DNA of 64,000 bases, from NCBI GenBank assembly GCA_003216535.1, contig QCIS01000008.1, forward strand, positions 1 through 64,000, written 5' to 3'. The notes under the pieces were generated by a model, which ran no database searches, was not told the origin of the DNA, and was given only the letters and a program-made list of their open reading frames with translations. Origin of the DNA: Prochlorococcus sp. AG-402-N08. GTDB lineage: Bacteria; Cyanobacteriota; Cyanobacteriia; PCC-6307; Cyanobiaceae. Each line of letters starts with the position of its first letter. Position 1 is the first letter of the stretch. The position numbers and the translations under genes were made by a program. Positions 1 to 8,218 of the stretch are shown in pieces.

Positions 1-862
1 TTCCTAAACCAATATTTCCAGAAGTAACAAGATATCCTCCAACTGCCAAAACCAAGGAGACTGCCGCAAGTGAAATCCATTCTATAAATGCCGAAATACT
101 ACTGTCATAAAATATCGTTCCATTTACTGCTTTCTTATATGCAACTCCAGTTTTGGAAAATTTCTTGCTATTGAAAGCCTCTCTTCTGAACATCTGAACG
201 ACTTCTAAACCTTGAAGATTCTCTTGAAAATCAGAGTTGAGTTGAGACAATTCTTCCCTTACTTGATAATTGGCTTTTCTGTAACGTTTTTGAAGCCAAA
301 TAATGAAATATGAAACTGGGATTTGCGTTAAAAGTAATAAAATAGCAAGTCCTCGATCAATTGACAGCATTGTCAAAGAAATTACTATCAGACTGACGAA
401 GTCAGCAATTACTCCAACTGCCCCACTACCAAAAACCTCAGCTAAAGCATCAACATCATTTGTTAATCTCGTTAATAATTTCCCTACAGGCATTTTATCG
501 TGATACTTAAGAGATAAAGATATTGAATGATCAAAAAGTTCTCTTCTAATTCTTGCTGTCAAACGTTGGCCTACTGCTTGGATATTGTAAGTTTGGTATC
601 CTTGCAGAACTAATCTAAATAGAACAGTTATAAATAAAGTAAAAATTATGGCATTTATTGACTGCCCAAAAAAAGTTTTACTTAGCCAAACATCCGTACT
701 TTCGTTTTTAAGAATAGTAATTGCTTGGCCTACCAATAATGGCTGAATAGCTCCAGAGAAAGAAACTGGTAGCAAAACTATTAAGATTAAATAGATTGTT
801 TTTTTATCTTTTGTTAAAAATTTACCTAACTTTTTAATCCTTCTAAAATCTTTAAAAAACAT
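1..862 (-). CDS. ABC transporter, membrane domain (partial)
   Basis: This is the N-terminal part of an ABC exporter; the gene runs off the left edge. It opens with ATG at 860-862 and encodes about 287 residues here. Several long hydrophobic stretches and the phrase GKLLTRLTNDVDALAEVFGS are typical of the type I exporter membrane domain (the MsbA/MdlB class), so an ATP-binding domain should follow outside the window. The start lies 12 bases after the hisG stop on the same strand, which suggests co-transcription. The substrate cannot be told from the sequence; lipid or drug export are the family's usual roles. Confidence 0.85.
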   Translation of the reverse strand, partial: MFFKDFRRIKKLGKFLTKDKKTIYLILIVLLPVSFSGAIQPLLVGQAITILKNESTDVWLSKTFFGQSINAIIFTLFITVLFRLVLQGYQTYNIQAVGQRLTARIRRELFDHSISLSLKYHDKMPVGKLLTRLTNDVDALAEVFGSGAVGVIADFVSLIVISLTMLSIDRGLAILLLLTQIPVSYFIIWLQKRYRKANYQVREELSQLNSDFQENLQGLEVVQMFRREAFNSKKFSKTGVAYKKAVNGTIFYDSSISAFIEWISLAAVSLVLAVGGYLVTSGNIGLG

Positions 863-874
863 TTAGCTAATCTT

Positions 875-1513
875 CTATAAAGCATTAGTTGATTCTATTG
901 ATAAAATCGTATCTCTGAGATGATTATCATCTAACCTTATTGATAAGGGATTTCCAATAAGTCTTGCAGTTGAGTAAAAAAGATCATCTATCTTAATTAA
1001 ACCATTCTCTTTTAGAGTCTTTCCAGTTGCCACCAAATCAACTATTGCCTCTGCCATACCTGTAATAGGACCAAGCTCGACAGATCCTGTTAAGTGAACT
1101 ATTTCTACAGGTATATTTAATTCATCAAAATAAGATCTTGCTGTTTTTGTAAATTTACTTGCGACTTTACAATTCGCGGGGAGATCAGTTGGTTTGGAAT
1201 AATGACTATTTTCCCTAACTGCCAATGACATATAACAACCTCCAAAACCTAAATCAAGTAACCTTGCCACTTTCAATTCAGATTCTCGTAAAACGTCATA
1301 CCCAACAATACCCAAATCAGCCTGACCATAACTTACATAAACTGGAACATCTCCATTTCTTACTAATAAAGCTTTAGCACGTTTGCAATTTGATTCAAAG
1401 GTTAATGATCTATTATTTTCGTCCAACGCGTCAGAGAAATCTAATCCAGCCCTTTTAAAAGTTGAAATTGAATCTTTTAACAGAGCTCCTTTTGGTAAAG
1501 CTATAGTAAACAT
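875..1513 (-). CDS. hisG: ATP phosphoribosyltransferase (short form)
   Basis: Catalyses the first step of histidine synthesis, joining ATP and PRPP. The 212-residue product starts [15 protein letters not shown], carries the family phrase [13 protein letters not shown] near residues 63-75 and ends with the phosphate-binding [20 protein letters not shown] near 140-160. At this length it is the short HisG, which lacks the C-terminal regulatory domain; family knowledge says this form needs a HisZ partner, not seen in this window. The gene is divergent from gloB with only 40 bases between starts, so their promoters must overlap or be very compact. Confidence 0.95.
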   Translation of the reverse strand: MFTIALPKGALLKDSISTFKRAGLDFSDALDENNRSLTFESNCKRAKALLVRNGDVPVYVSYGQADLGIVGYDVLRESELKVARLLDLGFGGCYMSLAVRENSHYSKPTDLPANCKVASKFTKTARSYFDELNIPVEIVHLTGSVELGPITGMAEAIVDLVATGKTLKENGLIKIDDLFYSTARLIGNPLSIRLDDNHLRDTILSIESTNAL

Positions 1514-1553
1514 AGATCAATTTCTTCCAAGGATTATTTATTCTAAGTTAACA

Positions 1554-2294
1554 ATGGAATTTAATAAAGCTCGAAACATAATCGGACTTAGAGTTTTAAG
1601 TGATAACGTCATTTGGTTGTTGGTAAAAGATAAATCCGTTGTAGTTGTAGATCCATCTGTTCACGAACCAGTTATTAGATATATAAATGAAAACAATTTT
1701 CACCTAGAAGCTATTTTGCAAACTCATCATCATTCAGACCATATTGGAGGGACGAAGTCTCTTATTGAAAGATGGCCAAATGTAAAGGTGATTGCTTCTT
1801 CCAAAGAAAAAAAGCGAATACCTTTTCAAAATGTATCTGTAGAAGATGGAGAAACTTTGAATATTTTAGGTGAAGAAGTAAAAATAATTGAAGTATTAGG
1901 ACATACAAGCTCACATATTGCCTTCTTTTTGAACGGGGAAATTCCTGTTCTCTTTATTGGTGATACATTATTTTCTGGAGGCTGTGGAAGAATTTTTGAG
2001 GGAACTTATCAACAAATGTATTCTTCACTAGAAAGAATCAAATCTTTACCAAAAAATACTCTGATATATTGTGCACATGAATATACAAAGGCAAATATAT
2101 TATGGGCATTGAATCTCAAGCCAAAAGATCAAGATATAAAAAATAAACTTTCGGAAGTTGAAAAAAAACTTTCTCTTAATGAATTGACAATTCCATTTTT
2201 ACTTGATGAAGAGATGAAAATAAACCTTTTCTTAAGAGCAAAAAATTTAGAAGAATTTACTTTTTTAAGAGCAAATAAAGATTTATGGGTTTAA
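1554..2294 (+). CDS. gloB: Hydroxyacylglutathione hydrolase (glyoxalase II)
   Basis: Metallo-beta-lactamase-fold hydrolase that releases lactate and glutathione from S-lactoylglutathione in methylglyoxal detoxification. The binuclear metal site is visible as [10 protein letters not shown], then [10 protein letters not shown], then [13 protein letters not shown], then YCAHEYT. The open frame extends 57 codons further upstream, but that part lies antisense inside hisG and has no family match, so I chose the ATG at 1554, giving 246 residues, close to the usual glyoxalase II length. It is followed 24 bases later by ridA on the same strand; both handle reactive metabolites. Confidence 0.93.
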   Translation: MEFNKARNIIGLRVLSDNVIWLLVKDKSVVVVDPSVHEPVIRYINENNFHLEAILQTHHHSDHIGGTKSLIERWPNVKVIASSKEKKRIPFQNVSVEDGETLNILGEEVKIIEVLGHTSSHIAFFLNGEIPVLFIGDTLFSGGCGRIFEGTYQQMYSSLERIKSLPKNTLIYCAHEYTKANILWALNLKPKDQDIKNKLSEVEKKLSLNELTIPFLLDEEMKINLFLRAKNLEEFTFLRANKDLWV

Positions 2295-2318
2295 ATAGAT
2301 AGGTATCTTCTTAAACAA

Positions 2319-2711
2319 ATGTCCCCGAAACAAGTAATTAAAACATCAAATGCTCCAGATCCAGTAGGACCTTATAATCAAGCAATAAAAGCTGGGGATT
2401 TTATCTATTGTTCTGGTCAAATTGCTATAGACCCAGCTTTAAATGAAATAACATGTTTAGGTGATATAGAGAAGGAAACTATTCAAGTTTTAAAAAATCT
2501 CGCAGAAGTTCTTAAAGCTGGTGGAGCCAAAATAGAGGATGTAATAAAAACAACTATTTACTTAACGGACTTAAGTAATTTTCAAATTGTCAATAAGATA
2601 TATAGTGATTTTTTTAATGTAGAGAATCCTCCAGCAAGGGCCTGTGTGGAAGTTTCATCTCTACCAAAAGGAGTTTTAGTTGAAATAGATTGCGTCGCAT
2701 TTCTAGATTAA
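2319..2711 (+). CDS. ridA: RidA/YjgF-family enamine/imine deaminase
   Basis: Small 130-residue RidA protein, expected to hydrolyse reactive enamine/imine intermediates produced by PLP enzymes such as threonine dehydratase. The family start region with APDPVGPYNQA is present, followed by CSGQIAIDP and, near the C-terminus, the signature phrase PPARACVEVSSLPKGVLVEID containing the conserved Arg that binds the substrate carboxylate. Located just downstream of gloB on the same strand and followed by an AT-rich stem-loop that may end the transcript. Confidence 0.95.
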   Translation: MSPKQVIKTSNAPDPVGPYNQAIKAGDFIYCSGQIAIDPALNEITCLGDIEKETIQVLKNLAEVLKAGGAKIEDVIKTTIYLTDLSNFQIVNKIYSDFFNVENPPARACVEVSSLPKGVLVEIDCVAFLD

Positions 2712-2730
2712 TTTCTAATTATTTAGAAAT
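2711..2730 (+). terminator. Possible terminator after ridA
   Basis: An 8-base perfect inverted repeat, ATTTCTAA and TTAGAAAT, encloses a TTAT loop directly at the ridA stop. It is AT-only apart from one G-C pair and lacks a clean T tract, so it is only a weak candidate terminator. Confidence 0.35.
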
Positions 2731-2796
2731 TTGAAATATGAACCAATTGTGCACCATATTTGTATAGATTATTATTTGATAATTCATCTTTGATCT

Positions 2797-3024
2797 ATGT
2801 CAGCAGCAAAGCTTAATATAGATGAACTAGAAGCAGGTTATCCTTTATTTTGCAAAGCTCTTAGACTATTAATTTTAAAAGGGAACTCTGTTAAAGATAT
2901 AGAAAAGACAGTGTGTTGGAGTCATCTTGAAACTTTAAATAGATGTCTACCTGGTAGATATAAAGCCCCAACATATTTAATGGCTTTAATCAAAAGAGAT
3001 ATTGCAAAGCCAAATAATTATTAA
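2797..3024 (+). CDS. Small conserved cyanobacterial protein (DUF3136-like)
   Basis: 75-residue protein of unknown function. From memory it resembles the small cyanobacterial family DUF3136, with the phrase ELEAGYPLFCKALRLL followed by TVCWSHLETLNRCLPGRYKAP. It is predicted to be soluble, mostly helical, with two Cys residues and no signal or membrane segment. It converges on the acRAF-like gene with only 6 bases between stops, at the distal end of the carboxysome operon. The ATG at 2797 has no clear ribosome binding site. The family assignment needs a profile search; a link to Rubisco is only an inference from position. Confidence 0.75.
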   Translation: MSAAKLNIDELEAGYPLFCKALRLLILKGNSVKDIEKTVCWSHLETLNRCLPGRYKAPTYLMALIKRDIAKPNNY

Positions 3025-3030
3025 AAAGGA

Positions 3031-3270
3031 CTAATCTTCTAAATAAAATTTATCAATATCCATTGAAAAGTCTTTTTCCTTGTCTGATATTTCTTTATCA
3101 TCTAAAAATATTGAAAGACTTACAAAATTCTTACCGAAGCTTATATTTGGATAGATATCCCTCTCTTTACATAATTTCTCGATTTTCCCCATGAATTTAC
3201 TAATTTTTGAGTATTCATCAAATTCAAATCTTTTTTCAATCCTCAAAGGTGATTCTCTTTGATTCCACAT
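3031..3270 (-). CDS. Pterin-carbinolamine-dehydratase-like protein, putative alpha-carboxysome Rubisco assembly factor (acRAF)
   Basis: 79-residue protein with the small alpha/beta outline of pterin-4a-carbinolamine dehydratase but without that enzyme's catalytic His-His-Pro motif: the matching region reads ERDIYPNISFGKNFVSLSIFL. A PCD-like pseudoenzyme at the end of alpha-carboxysome operons is known as the Rubisco assembly factor acRAF, and this gene sits exactly there, 74 bases after csoS4B on the same strand. The true PCD (phhB) is at 62356, consistent with this copy having another job. The assignment rests on position and on the degraded active site. Confidence 0.75.
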   Translation of the reverse strand: MWNQRESPLRIEKRFEFDEYSKISKFMGKIEKLCKERDIYPNISFGKNFVSLSIFLDDKEISDKEKDFSMDIDKFYLED

Positions 3271-3344
3271 TACATTCTTTAATAAAGACTAATTACACTA
3301 TACTTTCAACAAAGTTTGTCAATAATTTTTTGAAGTTAAAATTT

Positions 3345-3593
3345 TTAGTCAATCTCCCAATAATCGATTATACCGCCAATTGTTAAATCGGTTTGAACTT
3401 CTGGATTAGGGCATGCAAATCTAGCGGCAGAGCCACTAGAAGTAAAAACCCAGTTACCTTCTCTAGCTCCAACAGGATCAACAGCAACTAATTTCTTTCC
3501 TTTATTATTTTCTAAAATTCGTAAATTCATATGACCTAAGCCAGCTACTCTTTGAGTGCATACCATCCTTCCTAATACCTTCATAATTTCCAC
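3345..3593 (-). CDS. csoS4B: Carboxysome vertex protein CsoS4B
   Basis: 82-residue EutN/CcmL-family protein that forms pentamers capping the twelve vertices of the carboxysome shell. It contains MKVLGRMVCTQRVAG, the phrase VAVDPVGAREGNWVFTSSGSAARFA, and the ending DLTIGGIIDYWEID, matching the family pattern V-D-x-V-G-A/C-x-x-G-x-W-V. It follows csoS4A by 18 bases and is its paralog; the C-terminal phrases DLTIGGIIDYW and DLTIVGIIDHW are nearly the same. Confidence 0.95.
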   Translation of the reverse strand: MEIMKVLGRMVCTQRVAGLGHMNLRILENNKGKKLVAVDPVGAREGNWVFTSSGSAARFACPNPEVQTDLTIGGIIDYWEID

Positions 3594-3611
3594 AATTTAT
3601 ATCCTCCTTAT

Positions 3612-3863
3612 TTAAGATTTGTCTGGATTCCAATGGTCAATTATTCCAACAATCGTTAAATCGCTTGGATAAGATTTGCTTCCCGCTGCTTCCCTAGCAG
3701 CAGAACTTCCAACACAAATAACCCAATCTCCTGGCTTACAGCCAACAGCATCAACTGCAACTTTATTAGAAGAACCATCTAATACAACCTGCAGATGTTT
3801 ATGTTCAAAGCCAGGAATCCTATTGGTAGAAACAAGTGGTTTTACAACTTTGCAAATTAACAT
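3612..3863 (-). CDS. csoS4A: Carboxysome vertex protein CsoS4A
   Basis: 83-residue pentameric vertex protein of the alpha-carboxysome (EutN/CcmL family). Visible features are the N-terminal strand MLICKVVKPLVSTNRIPG, the central VAVDAVGCKPGDWVICVGSSAARE, and the ending DLTIVGIIDHW. It starts 2 bases after the csoSCA stop, so the two are surely co-transcribed and may be translationally coupled. The open frame on the opposite strand here (3676-3909) is a shadow. Confidence 0.96.
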   Translation of the reverse strand: MLICKVVKPLVSTNRIPGFEHKHLQVVLDGSSNKVAVDAVGCKPGDWVICVGSSAAREAAGSKSYPSDLTIVGIIDHWNPDKS

Positions 3864-3865
3864 AA

Positions 3866-5395
3866 TTAGTGGGCCTCCTCTGTTTTTTTATCTAATGACA
3901 TTCCAATAATTTGGGCGGAATGAATTTTGTCCCTATCTCTAATAGTAGAGCAAGTATGTAACAAACCTTGATCAACTAAATTTTTATATCTAATTGATAT
4001 CGCATTATTAACTCTTTCACAATCTTTTATTGCCCTCTCTTTTGCGCCTGGTACTTTGCCAGAGTAATCAAATCTTATTACTACCGGAATAGGTAGATCT
4101 TGAGAAACATTTAATCCAGTAAAAATCTTCACTCCTACATCTAAATCTGGAGCCCCTTCTTCTACTGTATCTAAATGAGCAAAATAAGTTAAATTTCTGA
4201 GATGTACTTCTTTAAAACCTATACCTACTCCAATAAACCTTTCTGCATGTCCAATATCTTCATAAGAACCATTATGAAAACTCTTAACATAATCAATTTG
4301 AGAAATATTATTGACAATTAATTTATACATAAATTTTTCCAGTCCATTGAGTTTATATTTTGAAGATTGCTTAGAAATTATTTGACAAATTTCTCTCTCT
4401 GCATCCTCTTTTGAAAAGTTTATTGTTGAATTATAAATTTCTAAAGTAGAAATAGTTTTTTCTAAATCAATCCCTCCATCGCTAGTTGGCAAATGTATTT
4501 TTAATGAATCAGTGTCTGTATCAAGTCCAATTAACATTAAATCCACAGAAGCACCACAGCAAAAGCTATTCTCTACAGCCTCTTTGAAAGCATATAGTTT
4601 ATTTCTACCTTGTTCTGCAGCCAATTCGTCATTACTCCCATGAGCTGCGCATCCCTGATGCAAAGGGTCTACAGAGCTAAAATGATAAGTTACAACTTTT
4701 AAATACCTAGTATCTTTATGCGCTGCATTAGGGATATTCTCTCTATATCTTTTATGTTCAGTTTTTACCCATCTGTTCACTGTATTTTCAATATCAAAAA
4801 GTGCTCCAGCGTGAGATCTTCTTCTTACTGAACTAAAAGGTATTCTCATTACATATGCTACTGAATGAGCTAATCGCCCATCTGAACAAGGAGTTATATC
4901 AAGTAAATGTATTCCACAATCTAAAAGAAATTTTTCAAAATCTTCTGCACCTCTACTTCCTGAAGCACCTTCAAGTGGATCATTTTTAAAAAAATTATCA
5001 CTAAGCTTCGCATGTTGTTTAAAAGCACACCATGCATATAGAGCTCTCATATCAAGAGGTTTAACCCAAGATCTATCTAATACATGGAGGGGCAGATCTA
5101 TTCCCAAATTTTTTCTTGATATTATCTGAGCTTTACTTATAAAATCTTCATGATGTTGTATTCGAGCAATTTCCTTAAGAGTTGGAACAATTTCGTCAAA
5201 ATCACTTTTTATTTTGCTTTCATACCTATATAAATTCTCATTTTGGATAAAATTAGTTAATTTATGAGATTTTCCAGAATTTCGAAAATTATTTGATTCT
5301 TTAGTTTGTATGTGAATATTTTCCGTAAAAGTTTTCATTGGAGCTGTAGGCCCCAATGTGAAGTTCTTGGCTTTTGCCAGTCCTCTTAAAGGCAT
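3866..5395 (-). CDS. csoSCA: Carboxysomal carbonic anhydrase CsoSCA (CsoS3)
   Basis: Carboxysome-bound carbonic anhydrase of the beta-related epsilon class, which turns bicarbonate into CO2 inside the shell for Rubisco. The 509 residues include an N-terminal tail (about 1-60) expected to bind the cargo, a helical domain, and the catalytic domain. The zinc site is intact: Cys170, His238 and Cys249, with Asp172 and Arg174 forming the usual Asp-Arg pair in ITPCSDGRLAHS; spacing matches the Halothiobacillus enzyme. A pseudo-repeat C-terminal domain without zinc ligands follows. It starts 3 bases after csoS2 ends, in the same operon. Confidence 0.97.
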   Translation of the reverse strand: MPLRGLAKAKNFTLGPTAPMKTFTENIHIQTKESNNFRNSGKSHKLTNFIQNENLYRYESKIKSDFDEIVPTLKEIARIQHHEDFISKAQIISRKNLGIDLPLHVLDRSWVKPLDMRALYAWCAFKQHAKLSDNFFKNDPLEGASGSRGAEDFEKFLLDCGIHLLDITPCSDGRLAHSVAYVMRIPFSSVRRRSHAGALFDIENTVNRWVKTEHKRYRENIPNAAHKDTRYLKVVTYHFSSVDPLHQGCAAHGSNDELAAEQGRNKLYAFKEAVENSFCCGASVDLMLIGLDTDTDSLKIHLPTSDGGIDLEKTISTLEIYNSTINFSKEDAEREICQIISKQSSKYKLNGLEKFMYKLIVNNISQIDYVKSFHNGSYEDIGHAERFIGVGIGFKEVHLRNLTYFAHLDTVEEGAPDLDVGVKIFTGLNVSQDLPIPVVIRFDYSGKVPGAKERAIKDCERVNNAISIRYKNLVDQGLLHTCSTIRDRDKIHSAQIIGMSLDKKTEEAH

Positions 5396-5398
5396 TAA

Positions 5399-7693
5399 TT
5401 AACCTCGTGCACCACCTGAAAAGGTAACAAGTTGTCCTTCATGAGTATTACCACTTGATCCAGTTATCAAGAAATCTGGTTTTTCTGTTTCCTCATTTCT
5501 CTTAACTTCCATTGGTGGCATTGCACTCATGAACCCTGCTCTTGATGGATTTCTCTTTCTAGAAGAAGCTCCCTCTGTGCCTGTTACCTTATCACCGCGA
5601 TCCCAATCATCACCAGTTACATTTCCCACTGATTGTCCTTCACCCGTAATCCTTGATGCGACTCTTTTTTCTGGTGTCTTTGCTGCACGGTCTGCCTCTT
5701 CAATTTCCATTTTTTGTTTATAAGTAATATTTTTATTCGGTTCAAATCTAAATTTTTCAGTACCAGTGACCTTATCAACTGCCATATCAAAAGGTCCTGT
5801 TACCTTAGAACCATTTTCATATTCATTACCCGTAACACCTTGAGTATTTTTTTCAGAATATTTATCTCTTGATGGTGAATTAATAGAGAATTTCTTCCAA
5901 GAGTTACCTGCTGACTTTTCCGGATTCGCATAAGCCGTATCATGTGGAGGATTATCACAAGCTTGTGAGAGCTGATCTCCACCAACATAGGGAGTACCAG
6001 TTAGATTTTTACAGGCACCTTTCTTAGCACCTGTCATTACTCCGCCAATTCCTGGTTGCTGTCCTGTAAGTCTGGCATTTGAATTGTTTCCAGAATTAAC
6101 TGTTGATCGGGATTTCATATCTTCAGAAATCTCAGTACTACAATTTTCATTAATCTGATCTAAGCCTGCGTATGGTGTTCCTGTTAACACTTTGCATGAA
6201 CCTGGTTCATCTCCAGTTACTATTTTTGAACTTCCTGTCATAGTGCCGCTTATTAAATTTGACTTTGAAGAAAGGCTTAAACCTACTTTTCTAGCTTCTG
6301 GTTTTGGTTTTGAACCGCAAAACTTCTCATATTGTTGAGATCCTATGTACTCATCGCCAGTTACATTCTTACAACTCCCATGTTCATTGCCTGTCATAAG
6401 GTCTGATCTTCCAACCCCTGTACCAGTTACATTATTCCCATTAAGAGTGTTGTAACTGCCTACTTTTTCAAATGCTTTACCTTTTGGATTTGGCTCAGAG
6501 CCAAGATATTGATCTCCAGTTAACTGATGTCCAGAACCTGATTCATCTCCAGTAACTAGGGTTGATCTACCAGGAAGTGATCCAGATACTTTTAATCCAT
6601 CGGTTGTAGTACTGTGTTTAACCTTTGAAGGATTTTTTAGAACATCACCACAATACTTCTGTGATTGATTAGAAGATACATATTCAGTACCTGTAAGGTT
6701 TTTACAAGTCCCTGGCTCATCGCCTGTGACCCTATCAGATCTACCAACTTCATTTCCAGTTACTTTATTACCTGATGTTGTAGAGCTAACAGTAGATCTA
6801 AGTGGTTGTTTATAACTTGGTCTATCTTGACAAAATTGATCAATAACTTCTGCTCCCATATATTGTGTACCAGTTACAGTTCTGCATGTACTTGCTTCAT
6901 TACCTGTAGTTTTCACAGATCTATTAGCTTGTGTTCCAGTAACTATTTGACCTAAATCAGTTTCACTTTTACCAACTTTCCAGCTAGCATCTGCAATACT
7001 TTGTTTGGCGCCATTTTTATTTGGACCACATGGTCTACATTTACCATTACCTTTTTTACTTGTGGCTCCAGTTTTACTTCTTAGCTCTCTAACTCTCTGA
7101 GAAATCTCTCTACTACTTAAATCTGGGTCTCCCCTTCTAGCTAAAGAAGCGGCACTGGTATTTTGTTTAGTTGCTGATTTACCATGCTTAGATTGAGCTT
7201 CTCTTCTCGCTAAAACAATATCTCTACTTGTATTAGTAATAGGTTTTCTCTTCTGATTAATTCTTCTCTTAACATTGGGTTTTAGGGACTTAGATTCTTT
7301 ACTAGTTGAATCCTGACTTTCTTGATTTTTACCTATAGTTGATTTAACTATGTTTACAGGACTTTCTTTTTTAACATCAGTACGGGTTCTATCGGATGAG
7401 GTTATAGCTGATTTCCCATGGGTAGACATTGCTTTTCTTCTCTCTATTACTAACTCTTTACTAGATAAAGTTGTTGCAGAATTTCTGTTTACCTGAGTTT
7501 TTGGAATATGTTTTGTAGCTGGTTTAGAAATATTATGATTATTAGGAGAATACTGAGTACCAGAAATCTGTATATCTTGAGAAGATCGAACTCTATCTTT
7601 GGTAGTTGAAGAATAAGCAGCAGCTTTTTTACCGCTATCACTCATCGCCTTTCTTCTTTCAAGTGCAATCTCTCTACTGGTTTTTTTTGACAT
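5399..7693 (-). CDS. csoS2: Carboxysome assembly scaffold CsoS2
   Basis: Disordered scaffold that binds Rubisco and the shell to build the alpha-carboxysome. From the ATG at 7691-7693 (764 residues; an upstream TTG at 7702 is less likely) I see: an N-domain of four short basic helix repeats such as REIALERRKAMSDSGKKA (near 6-24, 77-96, 156-174 and 194-211) which bind Rubisco; a middle region of six repeats of about 40 residues built on VTGxExGxCxxxTGTxY (near 250 to 580); and a C-domain ending FSGGARG which anchors to the shell. The third middle repeat lacks both Cys residues present in the other five. A strong hairpin lies upstream, between rbcS and this gene. Confidence 0.97.
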   Translation of the reverse strand: MSKKTSREIALERRKAMSDSGKKAAAYSSTTKDRVRSSQDIQISGTQYSPNNHNISKPATKHIPKTQVNRNSATTLSSKELVIERRKAMSTHGKSAITSSDRTRTDVKKESPVNIVKSTIGKNQESQDSTSKESKSLKPNVKRRINQKRKPITNTSRDIVLARREAQSKHGKSATKQNTSAASLARRGDPDLSSREISQRVRELRSKTGATSKKGNGKCRPCGPNKNGAKQSIADASWKVGKSETDLGQIVTGTQANRSVKTTGNEASTCRTVTGTQYMGAEVIDQFCQDRPSYKQPLRSTVSSTTSGNKVTGNEVGRSDRVTGDEPGTCKNLTGTEYVSSNQSQKYCGDVLKNPSKVKHSTTTDGLKVSGSLPGRSTLVTGDESGSGHQLTGDQYLGSEPNPKGKAFEKVGSYNTLNGNNVTGTGVGRSDLMTGNEHGSCKNVTGDEYIGSQQYEKFCGSKPKPEARKVGLSLSSKSNLISGTMTGSSKIVTGDEPGSCKVLTGTPYAGLDQINENCSTEISEDMKSRSTVNSGNNSNARLTGQQPGIGGVMTGAKKGACKNLTGTPYVGGDQLSQACDNPPHDTAYANPEKSAGNSWKKFSINSPSRDKYSEKNTQGVTGNEYENGSKVTGPFDMAVDKVTGTEKFRFEPNKNITYKQKMEIEEADRAAKTPEKRVASRITGEGQSVGNVTGDDWDRGDKVTGTEGASSRKRNPSRAGFMSAMPPMEVKRNEETEKPDFLITGSSGNTHEGQLVTFSGGARG

Positions 7694-7735
7694 AATCTTC
7701 AAGTTTGAAATTCTTTAAAAAAACTTTTGGAAAAA

Positions 7736-7764
7736 CTTTCTCCAAAAAAATTTTTTGGAGAAAG
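7736..7764 (-). terminator. Attenuator-like hairpin between rbcS and csoS2
   Basis: A perfect 14-base inverted repeat around one central base: the arms are CTTTCTCCAAAAAA and TTTTTTGGAGAAAG. Read in the direction of transcription the stem is followed at once by TTTTTCC, which is the layout of a Rho-independent terminator. Since csoS2 and the shell genes lie downstream in the same operon, partial termination here would make the Rubisco transcript more abundant than the shell transcript. It could also be an RNA processing or 3'-end protection site. Confidence 0.65.
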
Positions 7765-7787
7765 ATATTTAACTACGATAAGTAGCT

Positions 7788-8129
7788 TTAACGTCCTTGG
7801 AAAACTACAAAAGCTGTTCCTTGACTTTGAGTGTAAGCATCGTATCCGATGATTCTTACATGATGATCAGGGTATGCTCTATGGCATGCCTCTAATTCGC
7901 TCACGATCAAGTTAAGATCTTTTTCCCCAAAGAATGGGAGTTTCCAATAAGACCAATAAGTTTGCATACATCCACTTGGATGAACATGCTCAATAACTGG
8001 ACTCCAACCTTGAGCAATAATGTACGCAATTTGGTCATATATTTCTTCCTGGGTCATCGGTGGTAAAAAACCGAATGTTTCCAGGGTTGCAACTGTTTGA
8101 TAGTCGCTTACTGTGCTCTGGAAAGGCAT
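7788..8129 (-). CDS. rbcS: Ribulose bisphosphate carboxylase small subunit
   Basis: 113-residue small subunit of form IA Rubisco (also called cbbS), which caps the L8 core. Recognisable parts are TFGFLPPMTQEEIYDQIAYI near the start, the surface segment EHVHPSGCMQTYWSYWKLPFFG, and ACHRAYPDHHVRIIGYDAYTQSQG near the end. Length is typical of cso-type small subunits. It follows rbcL by 89 bases; that gap holds two stem-loops. Confidence 0.98.
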   Translation of the reverse strand: MPFQSTVSDYQTVATLETFGFLPPMTQEEIYDQIAYIIAQGWSPVIEHVHPSGCMQTYWSYWKLPFFGEKDLNLIVSELEACHRAYPDHHVRIIGYDAYTQSQGTAFVVFQGR

Positions 8130-8155
8130 AATTAATCAAAATGTGAATGAAATTA

Positions 8156-8169
8156 CTCGTAAAAACGAG
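8156..8169 (-). other. Small stem-loop in rbcL-rbcS gap
   Basis: CTCGT and ACGAG pair around an AAAA loop, about 27 bases before the rbcS start on the transcribed strand. Together with the larger upstream stem it forms a two-hairpin spacer likely to affect stability or processing of the rbcL-rbcS message. Confidence 0.45.
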
Positions 8170-8177
8170 ATTTTAAT

Positions 8178-8216
8178 AAGTTTGAGGAGAATAAATCTCC
8201 TCAATTTCGAAACTTG
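8178..8216 (-). other. Large stem-loop in rbcL-rbcS gap
   Basis: A 7-base stem, GAGGAGA with TCTCCTC, closes an ATAAA loop (8184-8202). An outer AAGTTT/AAACTT pair (near 8178-8183 and 8209-8214) can extend it across a bulge. It lies immediately after the rbcL stop, where it could protect the 3' end of an rbcL-only message or act as a weak terminator; there is no strong T tract. Confidence 0.5.
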
Positions 8217-8218
8217 AG

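Noticed and set aside
1383-1553. N-terminal extension of gloB
   Set aside because: The extra 57 codons run antisense inside hisG and have no match to glyoxalase II; the ATG at 1554 gives the normal length.
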